In this document: one piece after another, positions 23,936 through 32,919 of the stretch
Numbering within the stretch: position 1 is the first letter of the stretch
Layout: every line of letters begins with the position of its first letter
Assembly (NCBI GenBank): GCA_910586755.1
Contig: CAJUJM010000038.1
Span: 1-64,000, forward strand
Source: an uncultured Lachnospiraceae bacterium
GTDB lineage: Bacteria > Bacillota > Clostridia > Lachnospirales > Lachnospiraceae
DNA: 64,000 nucleotides
Direction of reading: 5' to 3'
Translations under genes and position numbers: made by a program
Notes under the pieces: model-generated
Told to the model about the DNA's origin: nothing
Databases searched by the model: none
What the model saw: the letters and a program-made list of their open reading frames with translations, nothing else

Positions 23936-25930
23936 TTAAAATCCCTGATCATACAATTCTTCCACATTCTCTGATCTTACAAGTGTAACAGGAATCAGAT
24001 TAACCTTTTCCACTGTTTCACCGGCAAGAATCTTCTCTGCTAGCGTAATTGCCTCAGCGCCGCCCATAGGATAGATAATAGAGGCAACTAAATCATTCTC
24101 TTTGATTTTGTCAAATACTTCTTTTTGGCCGTCTGCGCCGATAATGGCTATCTCGTTCTGTCTTCCCGCCGCCTCAATGGCCTGGAGCGCTCCCAGGGTC
24201 ATATTGTCACTGTGACAGAAAACAGCATCCAGCTCACTATTTGCCTGGAGCAGATCTTCCATTACTTTCATAGCCTGATCCCGTTTATAGTCTGCTGTCA
24301 AATCAGAAATAATTTCAATATCCGGATATTCTTCCATCTTTGCTAAAAATCCTTCCTGCCTCTCATTGGTGGCAGAAATCCCCAATGTACCCTGGATAAT
24401 TGCCAGCTTTCCTTTCCCCCCAATCTTTTCAGCAAGGAAATCTGCAGCAATTTCACCAATCATTCTGTTATCACCGCCCGTATAAGCAGTATAATCATCT
24501 GTGCTGATAGTCCTGTCAATCAGGATCAGCGGAATCCCGGCGTCCATTACCTTTTTCGCAACAGGGGATAACGGTTCTGCCTGTACAGGCACCAGGATCA
24601 TTAAATCCACGCCTCTCTGGATTAAATCTTCCACATCGCTTGTCTGTTTTGCAGAGTTATTCTGTCCATCTGTTAAAATAATTTCCCAGTTCAGCCCCTT
24701 GTCTTTAATGGCATCTTCCATCTCTTTTTTCAAGTTAACGCGGGAAGGGGTGTTCAGATGGCATTGGGCAACGCCGATTACAATCTTTTCCTCTTTTTTT
24801 GCAGGCGTATTTGTAGCGGCTTCCTCTTTTGCCTCTGTCCCGGCTGCGCTTGTCTGTGCTGTCGTAGTGGTTATTTCCTGCGGGCTGCCAGAACATCCGG
24901 CAAGCGCTGCTATTAAACTGATACTTGTTATAAGTGCTGCGAAACTTGTTTTTGCTGTCCTCATGTAATGTACTACTATTGAGTTATCCCAAATAACCGC
25001 AACCAGGATAATCAAACCTTTAATAACCTGCTGAATATATGGACTGATGGCCGCCAGATTCAATATATTAGACAGAAAGCCAATAATCAGCGCGCCGATC
25101 AGGGTCTTACCTATCTTTCCTTCACCTCCTGTCATGCTGGTTCCTCCGATTACTGTCGCTGCAATCGCATCCACCTGATAATCCAGGCCAATGGTTGGAT
25201 CACAGCTGGCAAGCCTGGATGTCAGGACAATTGCGGTGACAGAAGCCATGAAGCCGGATACACAGTATACGAACACTTTTGACTTCAAAATACTGATACC
25301 GGAAAGCCTGGAAGCCTCTGCATTCCCTCCTACCGCATACACAGTCCTCCCTATTGATGTGTGATTCAAAATAAAATAAGAAATCCCAAACAGCATTAAG
25401 AAGATTAATACCGGAATGGGAAGCAATCCCACATTTCCCTGGCCGAACTGCTCATATCCCGGTGCAATTCCCCAAACCGGCTGTCCGTTGGTAGAAATAT
25501 ATGCCAACCCCCTGATAACCGTATTGGTAGACATGGTAACAATAAACGGCGCCAGACCTTTTGAAACGATGTAACCATTAAAAGCCCCCATAAACAGTCC
25601 AATAAGAACAGCAGCTCCAACTGCCGCCAATACTCCTCCTCCCTTAGACATAATGATCATGGCAGCCATTCCCGCTAACCCCACGATTCCACCTACGCTC
25701 AGATCGATATTTCCGTTAATGATAATAAAGGTCATCCCTAACGCAATGGGGCCTGTAACAGAAATCTGGCGCAATACATTAATCAGGTTTCTGATACTTA
25801 AAAAAGTGGGCTCAATCATAGTAGATATCGCTATCATCATCAATAGTACCAGCTCAATCCCGTATTTATTTAACAGGTCAGTCACGGATAATTTTTTCTT
25901 TTCCTGAAGTCTTTCCTTTTTTTGATCCAC
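23936..25930 (-). CDS. ABC importer permease fused to lipoprotein substrate-binding protein (RbsC-RbsB type)
   Basis: One 664-residue frame. Residues 1-316 are a ribose-family (CUT2) permease with eight to ten membrane helices and family segments INGNIDLSVGGIVGLAG and AVGGNAEASRLSGI. At 323 a lipoprotein signal peptide begins (MRTAKTSFAAL) with lipobox AALAGC and Cys346, then a Thr/Ala-rich linker, then a type-I periplasmic-binding domain from about 377 (IVIGVAQCHLNTPSRVN, IDRTISTDDYTAYTGGDN). No ribosome binding site precedes the internal ATG, so a true fusion that tethers the binding protein to the permease is likely. Start GTG 25930 follows AGGAGGGG. A missed stop or assembly error cannot be excluded. 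Confidence 0.88.
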   Translation of the reverse strand: MDQKKERLQEKKKLSVTDLLNKYGIELVLLMMIAISTMIEPTFLSIRNLINVLRQISVTGPIALGMTFIIINGNIDLSVGGIVGLAGMAAMIIMSKGGGVLAAVGAAVLIGLFMGAFNGYIVSKGLAPFIVTMSTNTVIRGLAYISTNGQPVWGIAPGYEQFGQGNVGLLPIPVLIFLMLFGISYFILNHTSIGRTVYAVGGNAEASRLSGISILKSKVFVYCVSGFMASVTAIVLTSRLASCDPTIGLDYQVDAIAATVIGGTSMTGGEGKIGKTLIGALIIGFLSNILNLAAISPYIQQVIKGLIILVAVIWDNSIVVHYMRTAKTSFAALITSISLIAALAGCSGSPQEITTTTAQTSAAGTEAKEEAATNTPAKKEEKIVIGVAQCHLNTPSRVNLKKEMEDAIKDKGLNWEIILTDGQNNSAKQTSDVEDLIQRGVDLMILVPVQAEPLSPVAKKVMDAGIPLILIDRTISTDDYTAYTGGDNRMIGEIAADFLAEKIGGKGKLAIIQGTLGISATNERQEGFLAKMEEYPDIEIISDLTADYKRDQAMKVMEDLLQANSELDAVFCHSDNMTLGALQAIEAAGRQNEIAIIGADGQKEVFDKIKENDLVASIIYPMGGAEAITLAEKILAGETVEKVNLIPVTLVRSENVEELYDQGF

Positions 25931-25933
25931 TCT

Positions 25934-27430
25934 TTATTCCCCTCCTACAGCCAAAGTCATAATCGCCTTCTCGGAAAAATCTTCTTTCTTTATCTCTCCT
26001 GCAATCTTTCCCTCATGCATCACAACAATCCTGTCGCTAATGCCCATAACTTCCGGAAGCTCAGAAGAAATTACAATGATTCCTTTCCCATCCCGCGCCA
26101 AACCGGCAATCAACTGATAAATCTCCGATTTTGCGCCTACATCAATTCCCCGCGTCGGTTCATCAAAAATATATAGCTCTGCTTCTGTATTCAACCATTT
26201 TGATATGACTACCTTCTGCTGGTTTCCGCCTGACAGGTGAACTACTTTTTGTTCCATCCCAGCCGTCCTTGTCCTCATTTTATCTATATAGCTCTGAGCA
26301 ATCTCTCTCTCCTTTTTCCCATTCATCACATGCATACGGTTTGTAAAAGTTTTAAAACTGGCCAATGTCGTATTTCCTCTTACTGACATCGTCATGACCA
26401 GCCCCTCATTCCTCCTGTCTTCTGTCACAAATGCAATTTTATTTTGGATAGCTGTGGAAGGAGCACGGTTATAGATCCGCTTTCCATTGAGATATAACTC
26501 GCCGGATTCTAATTTATCTGCTCCGAAAATTGCGCGGACAGTCTCGCTCCTGCCTGCTCCTACTAAACCGGCCATTCCCAAAATTTCCCCTTTATGAACC
26601 TGGAAACTTACATTCCGGACCTGTTTTCCTGCATGTAACTTCTTTGCCTCAAACAGGATCTCATCTCTTGCCGCATTCTCCCGCACCGGATAATATTGAT
26701 TCAGGGAGCGGCCGATCATCATGCTGACCATATCCTCTTTTGTAACTTCAGATATGGGTTTTGTACCAGTCGTCTCCCCGTCTTTTAAAGCGGTTACTCT
26801 GTCACAAACGGCAAGGACCTCTTCCAGCTTATGAGAGATGTAGATGACTGCAATGCCCTGCTTTTTTAACTTCCGGATAAGGGCAAATAGTCTTGCAATT
26901 TCCTTATCTGTCAAAGAACTGGTAGGTTCATCTAAGATCAGGACCTTACATTCCATGGAAAGCGCCCTGGATATCTCCACCAGCTGCTGCTGCGCCACAG
27001 TGAGTTTTTTTATGGGGATTCTGGAATCTATGTCTAAATCTACCTCTCTAAAATATTGTTCTGCTTTTTCGTGGATTTTTTTCCAATCTACATGTCCTGC
27101 TTTTTTAGGTAGCCTGCCCAAAAATACATTCTCTCCGGCGCTTAAATTAGGTATCAGGGATAACTCCTGATAAATAATCCCGATCCCTTTTCCGCGAGCA
27201 TCGAAAGGTGAAGTCACTTCTAATAATTCCCCATCTAAAAACACTTTGCCCTGGTCTTTTGTATACGCGCCGGCCAGGATTTTCATCAATGTGGATTTCC
27301 CCGCGCCATTTTCTCCAATCACAGCATGACACTCACCAGCAAAAAATTGAATATGAATCCCCTTCAATACATCAACCTTGCCAAATGACTTGTATATATC
27401 CCTGACTTCCAAAGTAAGATGCTTTTCCAC
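25934..27430 (-). CDS. Ribose-type ABC importer ATPase (duplicated, RbsA family)
   Basis: A 498-residue protein with two ABC domains in tandem. The first has Walker A GENGAGKS, signature LTVAQQQLVEIS and Walker B LILDEPTSS. The second has a degenerate Walker A (GLVGAGRSE), LSGGNQQKVV and LYIFDEPTRGID. This is the normal RbsA/MglA pattern. Start GTG 27430 is preferred since AGGAGG lies seven bases before it. It follows the MaoC gene by 25 bases and abuts the permease-binding protein fusion, which it would energise. The substrate is unknown; the class imports pentoses, autoinducer-2 and other small polar molecules. Confidence 0.92.
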   Translation of the reverse strand: MEKHLTLEVRDIYKSFGKVDVLKGIHIQFFAGECHAVIGENGAGKSTLMKILAGAYTKDQGKVFLDGELLEVTSPFDARGKGIGIIYQELSLIPNLSAGENVFLGRLPKKAGHVDWKKIHEKAEQYFREVDLDIDSRIPIKKLTVAQQQLVEISRALSMECKVLILDEPTSSLTDKEIARLFALIRKLKKQGIAVIYISHKLEEVLAVCDRVTALKDGETTGTKPISEVTKEDMVSMMIGRSLNQYYPVRENAARDEILFEAKKLHAGKQVRNVSFQVHKGEILGMAGLVGAGRSETVRAIFGADKLESGELYLNGKRIYNRAPSTAIQNKIAFVTEDRRNEGLVMTMSVRGNTTLASFKTFTNRMHVMNGKKEREIAQSYIDKMRTRTAGMEQKVVHLSGGNQQKVVISKWLNTEAELYIFDEPTRGIDVGAKSEIYQLIAGLARDGKGIIVISSELPEVMGISDRIVVMHEGKIAGEIKKEDFSEKAIMTLAVGGE

Positions 27431-27455
27431 AGTAAACACCTCCTGGTTCTCATCT

Positions 27456-27908
27456 TTATTCCTCAGATACCACTTCCTTTAACACTTTAATTTCCGCGCT
27501 TCCGCTTAATACTTCTTCATTATTTTGGTTTGTACAGCTTAAATTTAAGCGTACAAGATGGCGTTCTGTAATGACTTCCCTTACGGTCGCCTTTGCAGTT
27601 ATGGTATCGCCAAAACGCACGGGAAGCAGAAACCTGGTTACTAATTCACGTTCTACTGCACAGCAGGTTCCGGGGCCCTGTAAGGGGACTCCCAATACAG
27701 TAGAAATCAATCCCACTGTAATTACGCCGTGGGCAATCCTGCCTTTAAACCTTGTCTTCTGCGCCAGTTCTTCATTAAAATGGATAGGATAAAAATCGCC
27801 GGAAATTGCGCCAAACAAGGCAACATCCGTTTCTGTAATGGTTTTTGTAAAAACCGAAACATCCCCTACGTGATAGTCATGAATACTTCTTCGATACACC
27901 ATTTCCAT
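27456..27908 (-). CDS. MaoC-like hotdog dehydratase/hydratase
   Basis: A 150-residue single hotdog domain. The catalytic dyad motif is visible as SGDFYPIHFNEELAQ (Asp and His), followed by FKGRIAHGVITVGLIS. Such enzymes hydrate trans-enoyl-CoA or remove water from 3-hydroxyacyl-CoA. It is the first gene of the operon controlled from the palindrome at 27960-27979 and the likely partner of the CaiB-type CoA-transferase in the same operon. ATG 27908 has AAAAGGAGAAG upstream. The substrate is not deducible. Confidence 0.9.
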   Translation of the reverse strand: MEMVYRRSIHDYHVGDVSVFTKTITETDVALFGAISGDFYPIHFNEELAQKTRFKGRIAHGVITVGLISTVLGVPLQGPGTCCAVERELVTRFLLPVRFGDTITAKATVREVITERHLVRLNLSCTNQNNEEVLSGSAEIKVLKEVVSEE

Positions 27909-27959
27909 ACCTGCTTCTCCTTTTCGTAATAAATTTCTTTGTTATCGGTTCCTGATTAG

Positions 27960-27979
27960 AAATATAAACGTTTATATTT
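27960..27979. promoter_or_regulatory. LacI-type operator of the MaoC-ABC-CaiB operon
   Basis: AAATATAAACGTTTATATTT is a perfect 20-bp palindrome with central CG, the geometry of LacI/GalR operators. It lies about 50 bases before the MaoC start. The core ATAAACGTTTAT recurs at 29087-29098 in front of the LacI gene. Confidence 0.8.
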
Positions 27980-27988
27980 TTCTATGGT

Positions 27989-28018
27989 AAAAAAAGCATT
28001 TTATAAATCAATGCTTTT
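27989..28018 (-). terminator. Terminator of the LacI regulator gene
   Basis: On the minus strand AAAAGCAT pairs with ATGCTTTT around an 11-base loop, followed by TTTTTACC. Confidence 0.7.
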
Positions 28019-28033
28019 CTCATCCCCTATGTT

Positions 28034-29035
28034 CTACATTTTCTGTATCACAGATACAGACTTTCTTTCAATTACACTGCCTCTTAATTTCTGGTGGGTA
28101 TATGCCTCGCCCCCGTCTATCATAGAAGCCAGATAATCCACTGCTAATTCGCTTAGCTGATCTTCCGGCTGAAGGTACGTAGTTAGCGGCGGATTTACCA
28201 TAAGAGCCATAGGAATATCATCATATCCTGCTACTGACAAATTTTCCGGAATCCGAATTCCCTGCTCATATGCTGCCCGATATACATTAATTGCCAGCAT
28301 ATCATTGGATGCAAAAATAGCAGTGGGGCGATTCTCTCTGCAAATCAGCTTTTCAATTTGCTTATATCTGTCATTATCGTCATCTAAATCTGTCAGCAAT
28401 AAACTTTCATCAATAGCAAGGCCTTGCTCCCTCATAGCGTCACACATCCCCTGGTATCTCTCCTGGTAAATGGAAATGTGAAAACCCTGGAACAATCCGC
28501 CGATCCGCTTATGTCCGCGTTTCATTAAATACTGTGTCATAACATAAGCTCCGTAATAATTATCACTGGCAATACAGCACAAATCCTCCGGATAATTTCT
28601 ATTTAAAATTACATATGGAATCCCGCTACTCTTTAATTTCTGAATGTGTTTGATCTCATTTGATACCGGGGCCACCAAAACGCCGTCTACATTTCTGGCT
28701 TTCAGCATATCCACAAACTGTCTTTCTTTTTTAATCTGATTATCAGAATTGCATAACAATACCATATACCCGCGCTTTGCTGTACTTTTCTCAATGTATT
28801 TTGCTAATTTGGGATAGTATGGGTTCGTAATGTCCGGCAAAATTAAACCAAGGGTATTTGTCCTTCCCTTTTTCAGGCTTTGAGCCACGTGATTCGGTTC
28901 GTAATTCAACTCCCTGGCTGCCTGTAAAACCGCAGCCCTGGTGGCTGGTTTAATCATATCCTTTCCTGCCAATGCTCTGGATACCGTGCATATAGAAACG
29001 CCTGCTTTCGATGCCACTTCTTTAATTGTTGCCAT
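28034..29035 (-). CDS. LacI/GalR-family transcriptional regulator
   Basis: A 333-residue repressor: helix-turn-helix at the N-terminus (MATIKEVASKAGVSICTVSRALAG), hinge helix ELNYEPNHVAQSLKKG, then a type-I periplasmic-binding-like sensor domain (LGLILPDITNPYYPKL, ASNDMLAINVYRA, VAGYDDIPMA). Start ATG 29035 has GCAGGAAA upstream and fits the family start; 35 upstream codons run back into the operator. Two palindromes with core ATAAACGTTTAT, one on its own promoter and one on the operon downstream, are its likely binding sites. The inducer is probably related to the importer's substrate. Confidence 0.93.
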   Translation of the reverse strand: MATIKEVASKAGVSICTVSRALAGKDMIKPATRAAVLQAARELNYEPNHVAQSLKKGRTNTLGLILPDITNPYYPKLAKYIEKSTAKRGYMVLLCNSDNQIKKERQFVDMLKARNVDGVLVAPVSNEIKHIQKLKSSGIPYVILNRNYPEDLCCIASDNYYGAYVMTQYLMKRGHKRIGGLFQGFHISIYQERYQGMCDAMREQGLAIDESLLLTDLDDDNDRYKQIEKLICRENRPTAIFASNDMLAINVYRAAYEQGIRIPENLSVAGYDDIPMALMVNPPLTTYLQPEDQLSELAVDYLASMIDGGEAYTHQKLRGSVIERKSVSVIQKM

Positions 29036-29086
29036 ATTTTCCTGCCGCCATTCATTTAAACTAAAATTCTCTCTTTTTTCAGAAAA

Positions 29087-29098
29087 ATAAACGTTTAT
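29087..29098. promoter_or_regulatory. LacI-type operator upstream of the regulator gene
   Basis: ATAAACGTTTAT is the same core as 27960-27979 and lies 52 bases before the LacI start codon, suggesting autoregulation. Confidence 0.7.
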
Positions 29099-29231
29099 AT
29101 TTCCTAAAATAACTATAGCAAATTTGCGCGGCCTTGTCAACTATATTATTTCTTTTCTGCGACCTTTCTGCGAAAAGGCGATTTCAGCCTTAATGAAAGG
29201 GGCTGCAATCGCCTTTATCTTCCTGACTATG

Positions 29232-29371
29232 AAAGTCCGCCGCCGGACGCATGCAGGTTTACTATAAAATTCCGCCGCCGAACAGGCGGCATGCATTCAG
29301 GGATGCCCCTTGCGCCCGCCAGACTTTTCTGTGTGGTGGCGTGTCCGCCGCCGGGCGCATGCAGGTTTACT
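29232..29371 (-). repeat. CG-rich dispersed repeat, copy 1
   Basis: This 140-base segment is related, in reverse complement, to 37421-37531. It has two direct copies of a 28-30-base unit (29235-29262 and 29342-29371, containing CCGCCGCCGG and CGCATGCAGG) around a unique centre with CCGCCGCCG / CGGCGGC-type hairpins. It is much richer in CG than its surroundings. It fills most of the 338-base gap between the lacI and larC genes; the rest holds the operator. Confidence 0.7.
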
Positions 29372-29373
29372 GT

Positions 29374-31575
29374 TTAATCATTCACTAAAATATCCATGCT
29401 CCCCGACCGAAAGCCTTCTAAATCCAGCGTTACATAAGGAAATCCCATTTTTTTCAGCTCTGCGGTTATGGCATCTTTCCTGTCAATGGCTGTCTGAAAT
29501 CTCTCCTTATCTATCTCAATCCGTGCAATCTGGCCGTGAAGCCTCAGGCGGACATTCCCGCCCATCTTTTCCCGCAGCCAGGCTTCCCCCTGTTCAATTT
29601 TTTTTAGCGTCTCATAATCCAATTCGGCTCCGTAAGGGAGACGGGTCGCCATACAGGGAGTGGAGGGACGGTCTGCTACAGAAATTCCATACCAGGAAGC
29701 CAGGGCCCTGACCTGGGGTTTGGTGATCCCAAGGTCCGCCAGAGGACTGATGATTCCCAGCTCCTTTACCGCCCGGATACCGGGACGGTAAGCAGAAAAG
29801 TCATCTTTGTTGGTTCCCTCTAAAATGCAGGAAATTCCCTGGCTTTTGGCAAATTCTTTCAGTTTCCTGAACAAGCTGCGCTTGCAAAGATAACACCGGT
29901 CTTTGGGATTCCTGCGAATCTCCCCCATTTCCAATTCATCTATGGTAAGAACAACATGTTCTGCTCCCAGTTCCTCTGCCACTTTCTTTGCAATCTCCAA
30001 ATCGCAGGCCGGATGGAGTCTGGTATCAAAAGTAACCCCATAGACCCTGGTTCCGGTTTCCCCGGCGGCTTCACAGGCCAGCTTTAACAGCAGGCTGGAG
30101 TCTGCTCCGCCGGAAAAGGCAACTGCCACATCCGCTGTTGCATAGGTCTTCATCTGCTGTTCCAATGCAGCGCGAATCCAGGACAGAGAATTTTCCGTCT
30201 GTTCTTCCCGGCCGCCAAAGCATGTCTGGTAATCTTCTGTCAGATTACTGTCTTTTTTTTTATCTGCCGCCGCTTCCTTGATCTGGTGGTAAACCTCTGC
30301 AAAGGGAAGATTCCAGGTCCTGGCAATCTCCTTCACACTTTCATACTCCGGATAAGCTGCCTGGCCTTCCCCCCGCTGGCAGATTTTTACGTTTGCCCTG
30401 CCAAGGCCCGTTTCAATCTCCCTGCTGTCTCTTTTTAAAATCGTCCGTTCCATTGTGGTGCGGCGGATTCCAATGGTAGTGGTGTGAGTAAAAATAATTT
30501 CTTCCAACCGGCCCCTAATCTCTTCTTTGCATAATACAGACAGTAGGTAGGCAGGGCGGTTTTTCTTCATAAAAATCGGAGTGTACCACACGTCGGCAGC
30601 TCCGGCCGCTAAAAGTTCTTCCATAGCAAAGCCCAGGGCCTCGCCGGTACAGTCGTCTAAGTTGGTTTCCAGTTTCACCACCGTGTCGCCAGCCGGATTC
30701 CCGAATTCCCTAAAATTCGGTTCCTCCGCTGTAATCACCATGGCCCGAAGAATATTGGCATTTTTAAAATCTTTATTACCGGCGCCGATTCCGATTTTTT
30801 CAATCTGGTAATACTTTGGCAAAGCCTCTCCGCAATGCAGCGCCGCGGCGATAGCGGCTCCGGTGGGCGTTACCATCTCTCCCTGATTGTCGGTAATTTT
30901 CATTTTTAAATTCCAGGCAGCGGCGATGTTGGCAGTAGCCGGAACCGGCACCGGCATAACGCCGTGCTGGCAGCGGACATAGCCCTGCCCCTCTGCCAAA
31001 GGAGAAACAATAACCCTATCTACATTCAGGTTCCGGACGCATACAGCAGTGCTGATAATATCTACAATGGAATCAATGGCACCCACCTCGTGGAAATGAA
31101 CCTCTTCCACCGGGATGCCGTGAGCTTTGGACTCCGCTTCCGCTACAATATAAAATATTTTCGAAGCCAGCTCCTTTACTTCCTGTTCCCCTTCCATATT
31201 GCGGATGATAGCAAGGATGTCAGACAGGCCCCGGTGAATGTGAGCGCCGCCCTGGCTGTGGCCATGGCCGTGATTGTGGTCGTGGTCATGATTGTGATCA
31301 TGGTCATGGCCATGGTCGTGGCTGTCCTCATGCCCATGGCTGTCTCCGTGGCTATGCCCGTCTCCATCTTCCTCCAAATGCACATCAAAGTCAAACGCAT
31401 CAATGCCGCATTTCTTCTTCCTTCCGAAATGCAGGTGATAGCCGCCCACTCCCAGACTTTTCAAAGTCTTTTCCAGTACCTCTCTGCTGGCTCCCAGATC
31501 TAACAGCGCGCCTACGGTCATATCGCCGCTGATTCCGGAATTGCACTCCAAATATAAAATTCGTTCCTTTTTCAT
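29374..31575 (-). CDS. larC: LarC-LarE fusion: nickel insertion plus sulfur transfer for the nickel-pincer cofactor
   Basis: A 733-residue fusion. Residues 1 to about 430 are LarC, the nickel-insertion (cyclometallase) step: YLECNSGISGDMTVGALLDLG at the start, EVHFHEVGAIDSIVDI, GEMVTPTGAAI and an ETNLDDCTGEALGF segment. A His/Asp/Gly stretch with many HDHNHDH units (about 70-112) is a likely nickel store. From about 455 follows LarE, an ATP-dependent sulfur transferase with PP-loop SGGADSS near 487. It has a CYLC pair near 560 plus a Cys in STPCMATR near 640, the pattern of LarE proteins that carry a [4Fe-4S] cluster. LarC is one continuous frame, not split as larC1/C2. LarB and a nickel-type importer lie upstream. 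Confidence 0.9.
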   Translation of the reverse strand: MKKERILYLECNSGISGDMTVGALLDLGASREVLEKTLKSLGVGGYHLHFGRKKKCGIDAFDFDVHLEEDGDGHSHGDSHGHEDSHDHGHDHDHNHDHDHNHGHGHSQGGAHIHRGLSDILAIIRNMEGEQEVKELASKIFYIVAEAESKAHGIPVEEVHFHEVGAIDSIVDIISTAVCVRNLNVDRVIVSPLAEGQGYVRCQHGVMPVPVPATANIAAAWNLKMKITDNQGEMVTPTGAAIAAALHCGEALPKYYQIEKIGIGAGNKDFKNANILRAMVITAEEPNFREFGNPAGDTVVKLETNLDDCTGEALGFAMEELLAAGAADVWYTPIFMKKNRPAYLLSVLCKEEIRGRLEEIIFTHTTTIGIRRTTMERTILKRDSREIETGLGRANVKICQRGEGQAAYPEYESVKEIARTWNLPFAEVYHQIKEAAADKKKDSNLTEDYQTCFGGREEQTENSLSWIRAALEQQMKTYATADVAVAFSGGADSSLLLKLACEAAGETGTRVYGVTFDTRLHPACDLEIAKKVAEELGAEHVVLTIDELEMGEIRRNPKDRCYLCKRSLFRKLKEFAKSQGISCILEGTNKDDFSAYRPGIRAVKELGIISPLADLGITKPQVRALASWYGISVADRPSTPCMATRLPYGAELDYETLKKIEQGEAWLREKMGGNVRLRLHGQIARIEIDKERFQTAIDRKDAITAELKKMGFPYVTLDLEGFRSGSMDILVND

Positions 31576-31576
31576 C

Positions 31577-32317
31577 TTATCTTACCGCCAATCGATTTAT
31601 TTGTGTAGCAATATAGCCTGCACCGTAGCCGTTGTCAATATTTACAACGGAAATACCGTTGGCGCAGGAATTGATCATAGTTAAAAGGGCCGACAAGCCA
31701 TGAAAACTGGCTCCGTAGCCTACAGACGTAGGGACTGCAATGACCGGATTTTCCACCAAACCGCCGATAACTGTCCCCAAAGCTCCCTCCATACCGGCCA
31801 CTGCCACCACGCAGTTCGCCTTTACAATCCGCTCCCTCTGAGAAAGCAAGCGGTGGATTCCGGCTACCCCCACATCATAAATCCGCTCCACATTACAGCC
31901 GAAAAATTCCGCCGTCTGGGCCGCTTCCTCTGCCACCGGGATATCCGCCGTGCCGCCGGTACATACTGCCACCAATCCTGTTTTTATCTGTTCTATTTCT
32001 ACCTTTAAAATCCGGGAAATAGGATCATAAACCGCCTGAGGCACCGCCGCTTTCACCATTTCATACTGCTCCCAGCTGGCCCTGGTTCCCAGAACCCGGC
32101 CGTCCTGCTCTGCAAGGGACCGGTAAATTTTCACCAGATATTCGTCCGGCTTTCCCTGACAGAACACGGTCTCTCCGAATCCGGATCGCAGGCTTCTGTG
32201 ATGATCCAGCTTGGCGTATCCCAAATCCTCATAAGGAAGATCTTTTAGCCTCCCTTCCGCTTCCTCTATGGACAATTTCCCTTCTTGTACTTCTTTTAGC
32301 ATCTGCCTTACGTCCAT
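31577..32317 (-). CDS. larB: LarB, nickel-pincer cofactor synthase
   Basis: A 246-residue protein of the LarB/AIR-carboxylase-like family, which carboxylates and hydrolyses nicotinic acid adenine dinucleotide in the first step of the pincer cofactor. Family segments are KLDHHRSLRSGFGETVFCQGK, VAVCTGGTADIPVAEEA, AGMEGALGTVIGGLVENPVIAVPTS (in part) and VGYGASFHGLSALLTM. Start ATG 32317 is used instead of the longer frame. The gene overlaps the end of the upstream ATPase gene by 10 bases, and its stop is one base from larC, so all are one transcript. Confidence 0.93.
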   Translation of the reverse strand: MDVRQMLKEVQEGKLSIEEAEGRLKDLPYEDLGYAKLDHHRSLRSGFGETVFCQGKPDEYLVKIYRSLAEQDGRVLGTRASWEQYEMVKAAVPQAVYDPISRILKVEIEQIKTGLVAVCTGGTADIPVAEEAAQTAEFFGCNVERIYDVGVAGIHRLLSQRERIVKANCVVAVAGMEGALGTVIGGLVENPVIAVPTSVGYGASFHGLSALLTMINSCANGISVVNIDNGYGAGYIATQINRLAVR

Positions 32318-32919
32318 GGCTCCATTTCCACCTTTCTTGTACATATCCGATTAATCAGGGGCCGGGAGTGGCTGACCACTAAAAGGCCTATCTCCCTCCG
32401 TCTGGTTTCCTCTAATAAAAACTCCCATATCTGGCTCTGGGTAATCAGGTCCAGCATTGTGGTAATCTCATCTGCTAACAAAAACCGGGTTCTCTCCCCC
32501 AGTGCCCTTGCAATGCAGAATCGCTGCAATTCCCCGCCGGACAATTCTGACGGGAACCGGTTCAGCCAGTCTTCTTCAATCCCCAGCCCTCTGATAATAT
32601 CCCGGGTTATCTTATCCCCCTCCTTAAGAACCGTCCTCATCCTCCGTCTTGGATTTACCGAAAGCTCCGGGTGCTGCCAAATCATCTGTACCGGGCAGTA
32701 AGAACCAAATTCTTTTAATGATTTTCCGTCCAGCAAAACGCTGCCCCCGTCCGGCTTCTCATAACCGGCCAGAATCTTACAGAAGGTAGTCTTCCCAAAT
32801 CCGCTGGGAGCAATAAGGCCTACCTGTTCCCTGCTGTCTATTTCCAGGGAAAATTCATTTAATATCTGACGGTTTCCTGTATGGTACCGGAAAGAAATTT
32901 TCTTTGCCTTAAGCTTCAT
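32308..32919 (-). CDS. nikE: ABC importer ATPase, NikE/DppF type
   Basis: A 203-residue ABC ATPase, short for the family. Walker A is APSGFGKTT, the signature is LSGGELQRF and Walker B is FLLADEITTMLD. The C-terminal oligopeptide-binding extension usual in DppF/OppF is absent, as in NikE-like proteins. It overlaps the preceding NikD-like gene by four bases (ATGA) and larB by ten. Its place between the importer and the lar genes argues for nickel rather than peptides. The second ATPase of the heterodimer is the neighbour at 32916. Confidence 0.82.
   Translation of the reverse strand: MKLKAKKISFRYHTGNRQILNEFSLEIDSREQVGLIAPSGFGKTTFCKILAGYEKPDGGSVLLDGKSLKEFGSYCPVQMIWQHPELSVNPRRRMRTVLKEGDKITRDIIRGLGIEEDWLNRFPSELSGGELQRFCIARALGERTRFLLADEITTMLDLITQSQIWEFLLEETRRREIGLLVVSHSRPLINRICTRKVEMEPWT

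Noticed and set aside
31250..31375. Repetitive segment of GTCATGGTC-type units
   Set aside because: It encodes the His/Asp-rich region of the LarC-LarE fusion, not an independent repeat.
30964..31503. 179-codon frame antisense to larC
   Set aside because: No ribosome binding site, and its Val/Met/Ala repeats are the mirror of the His-rich codons.
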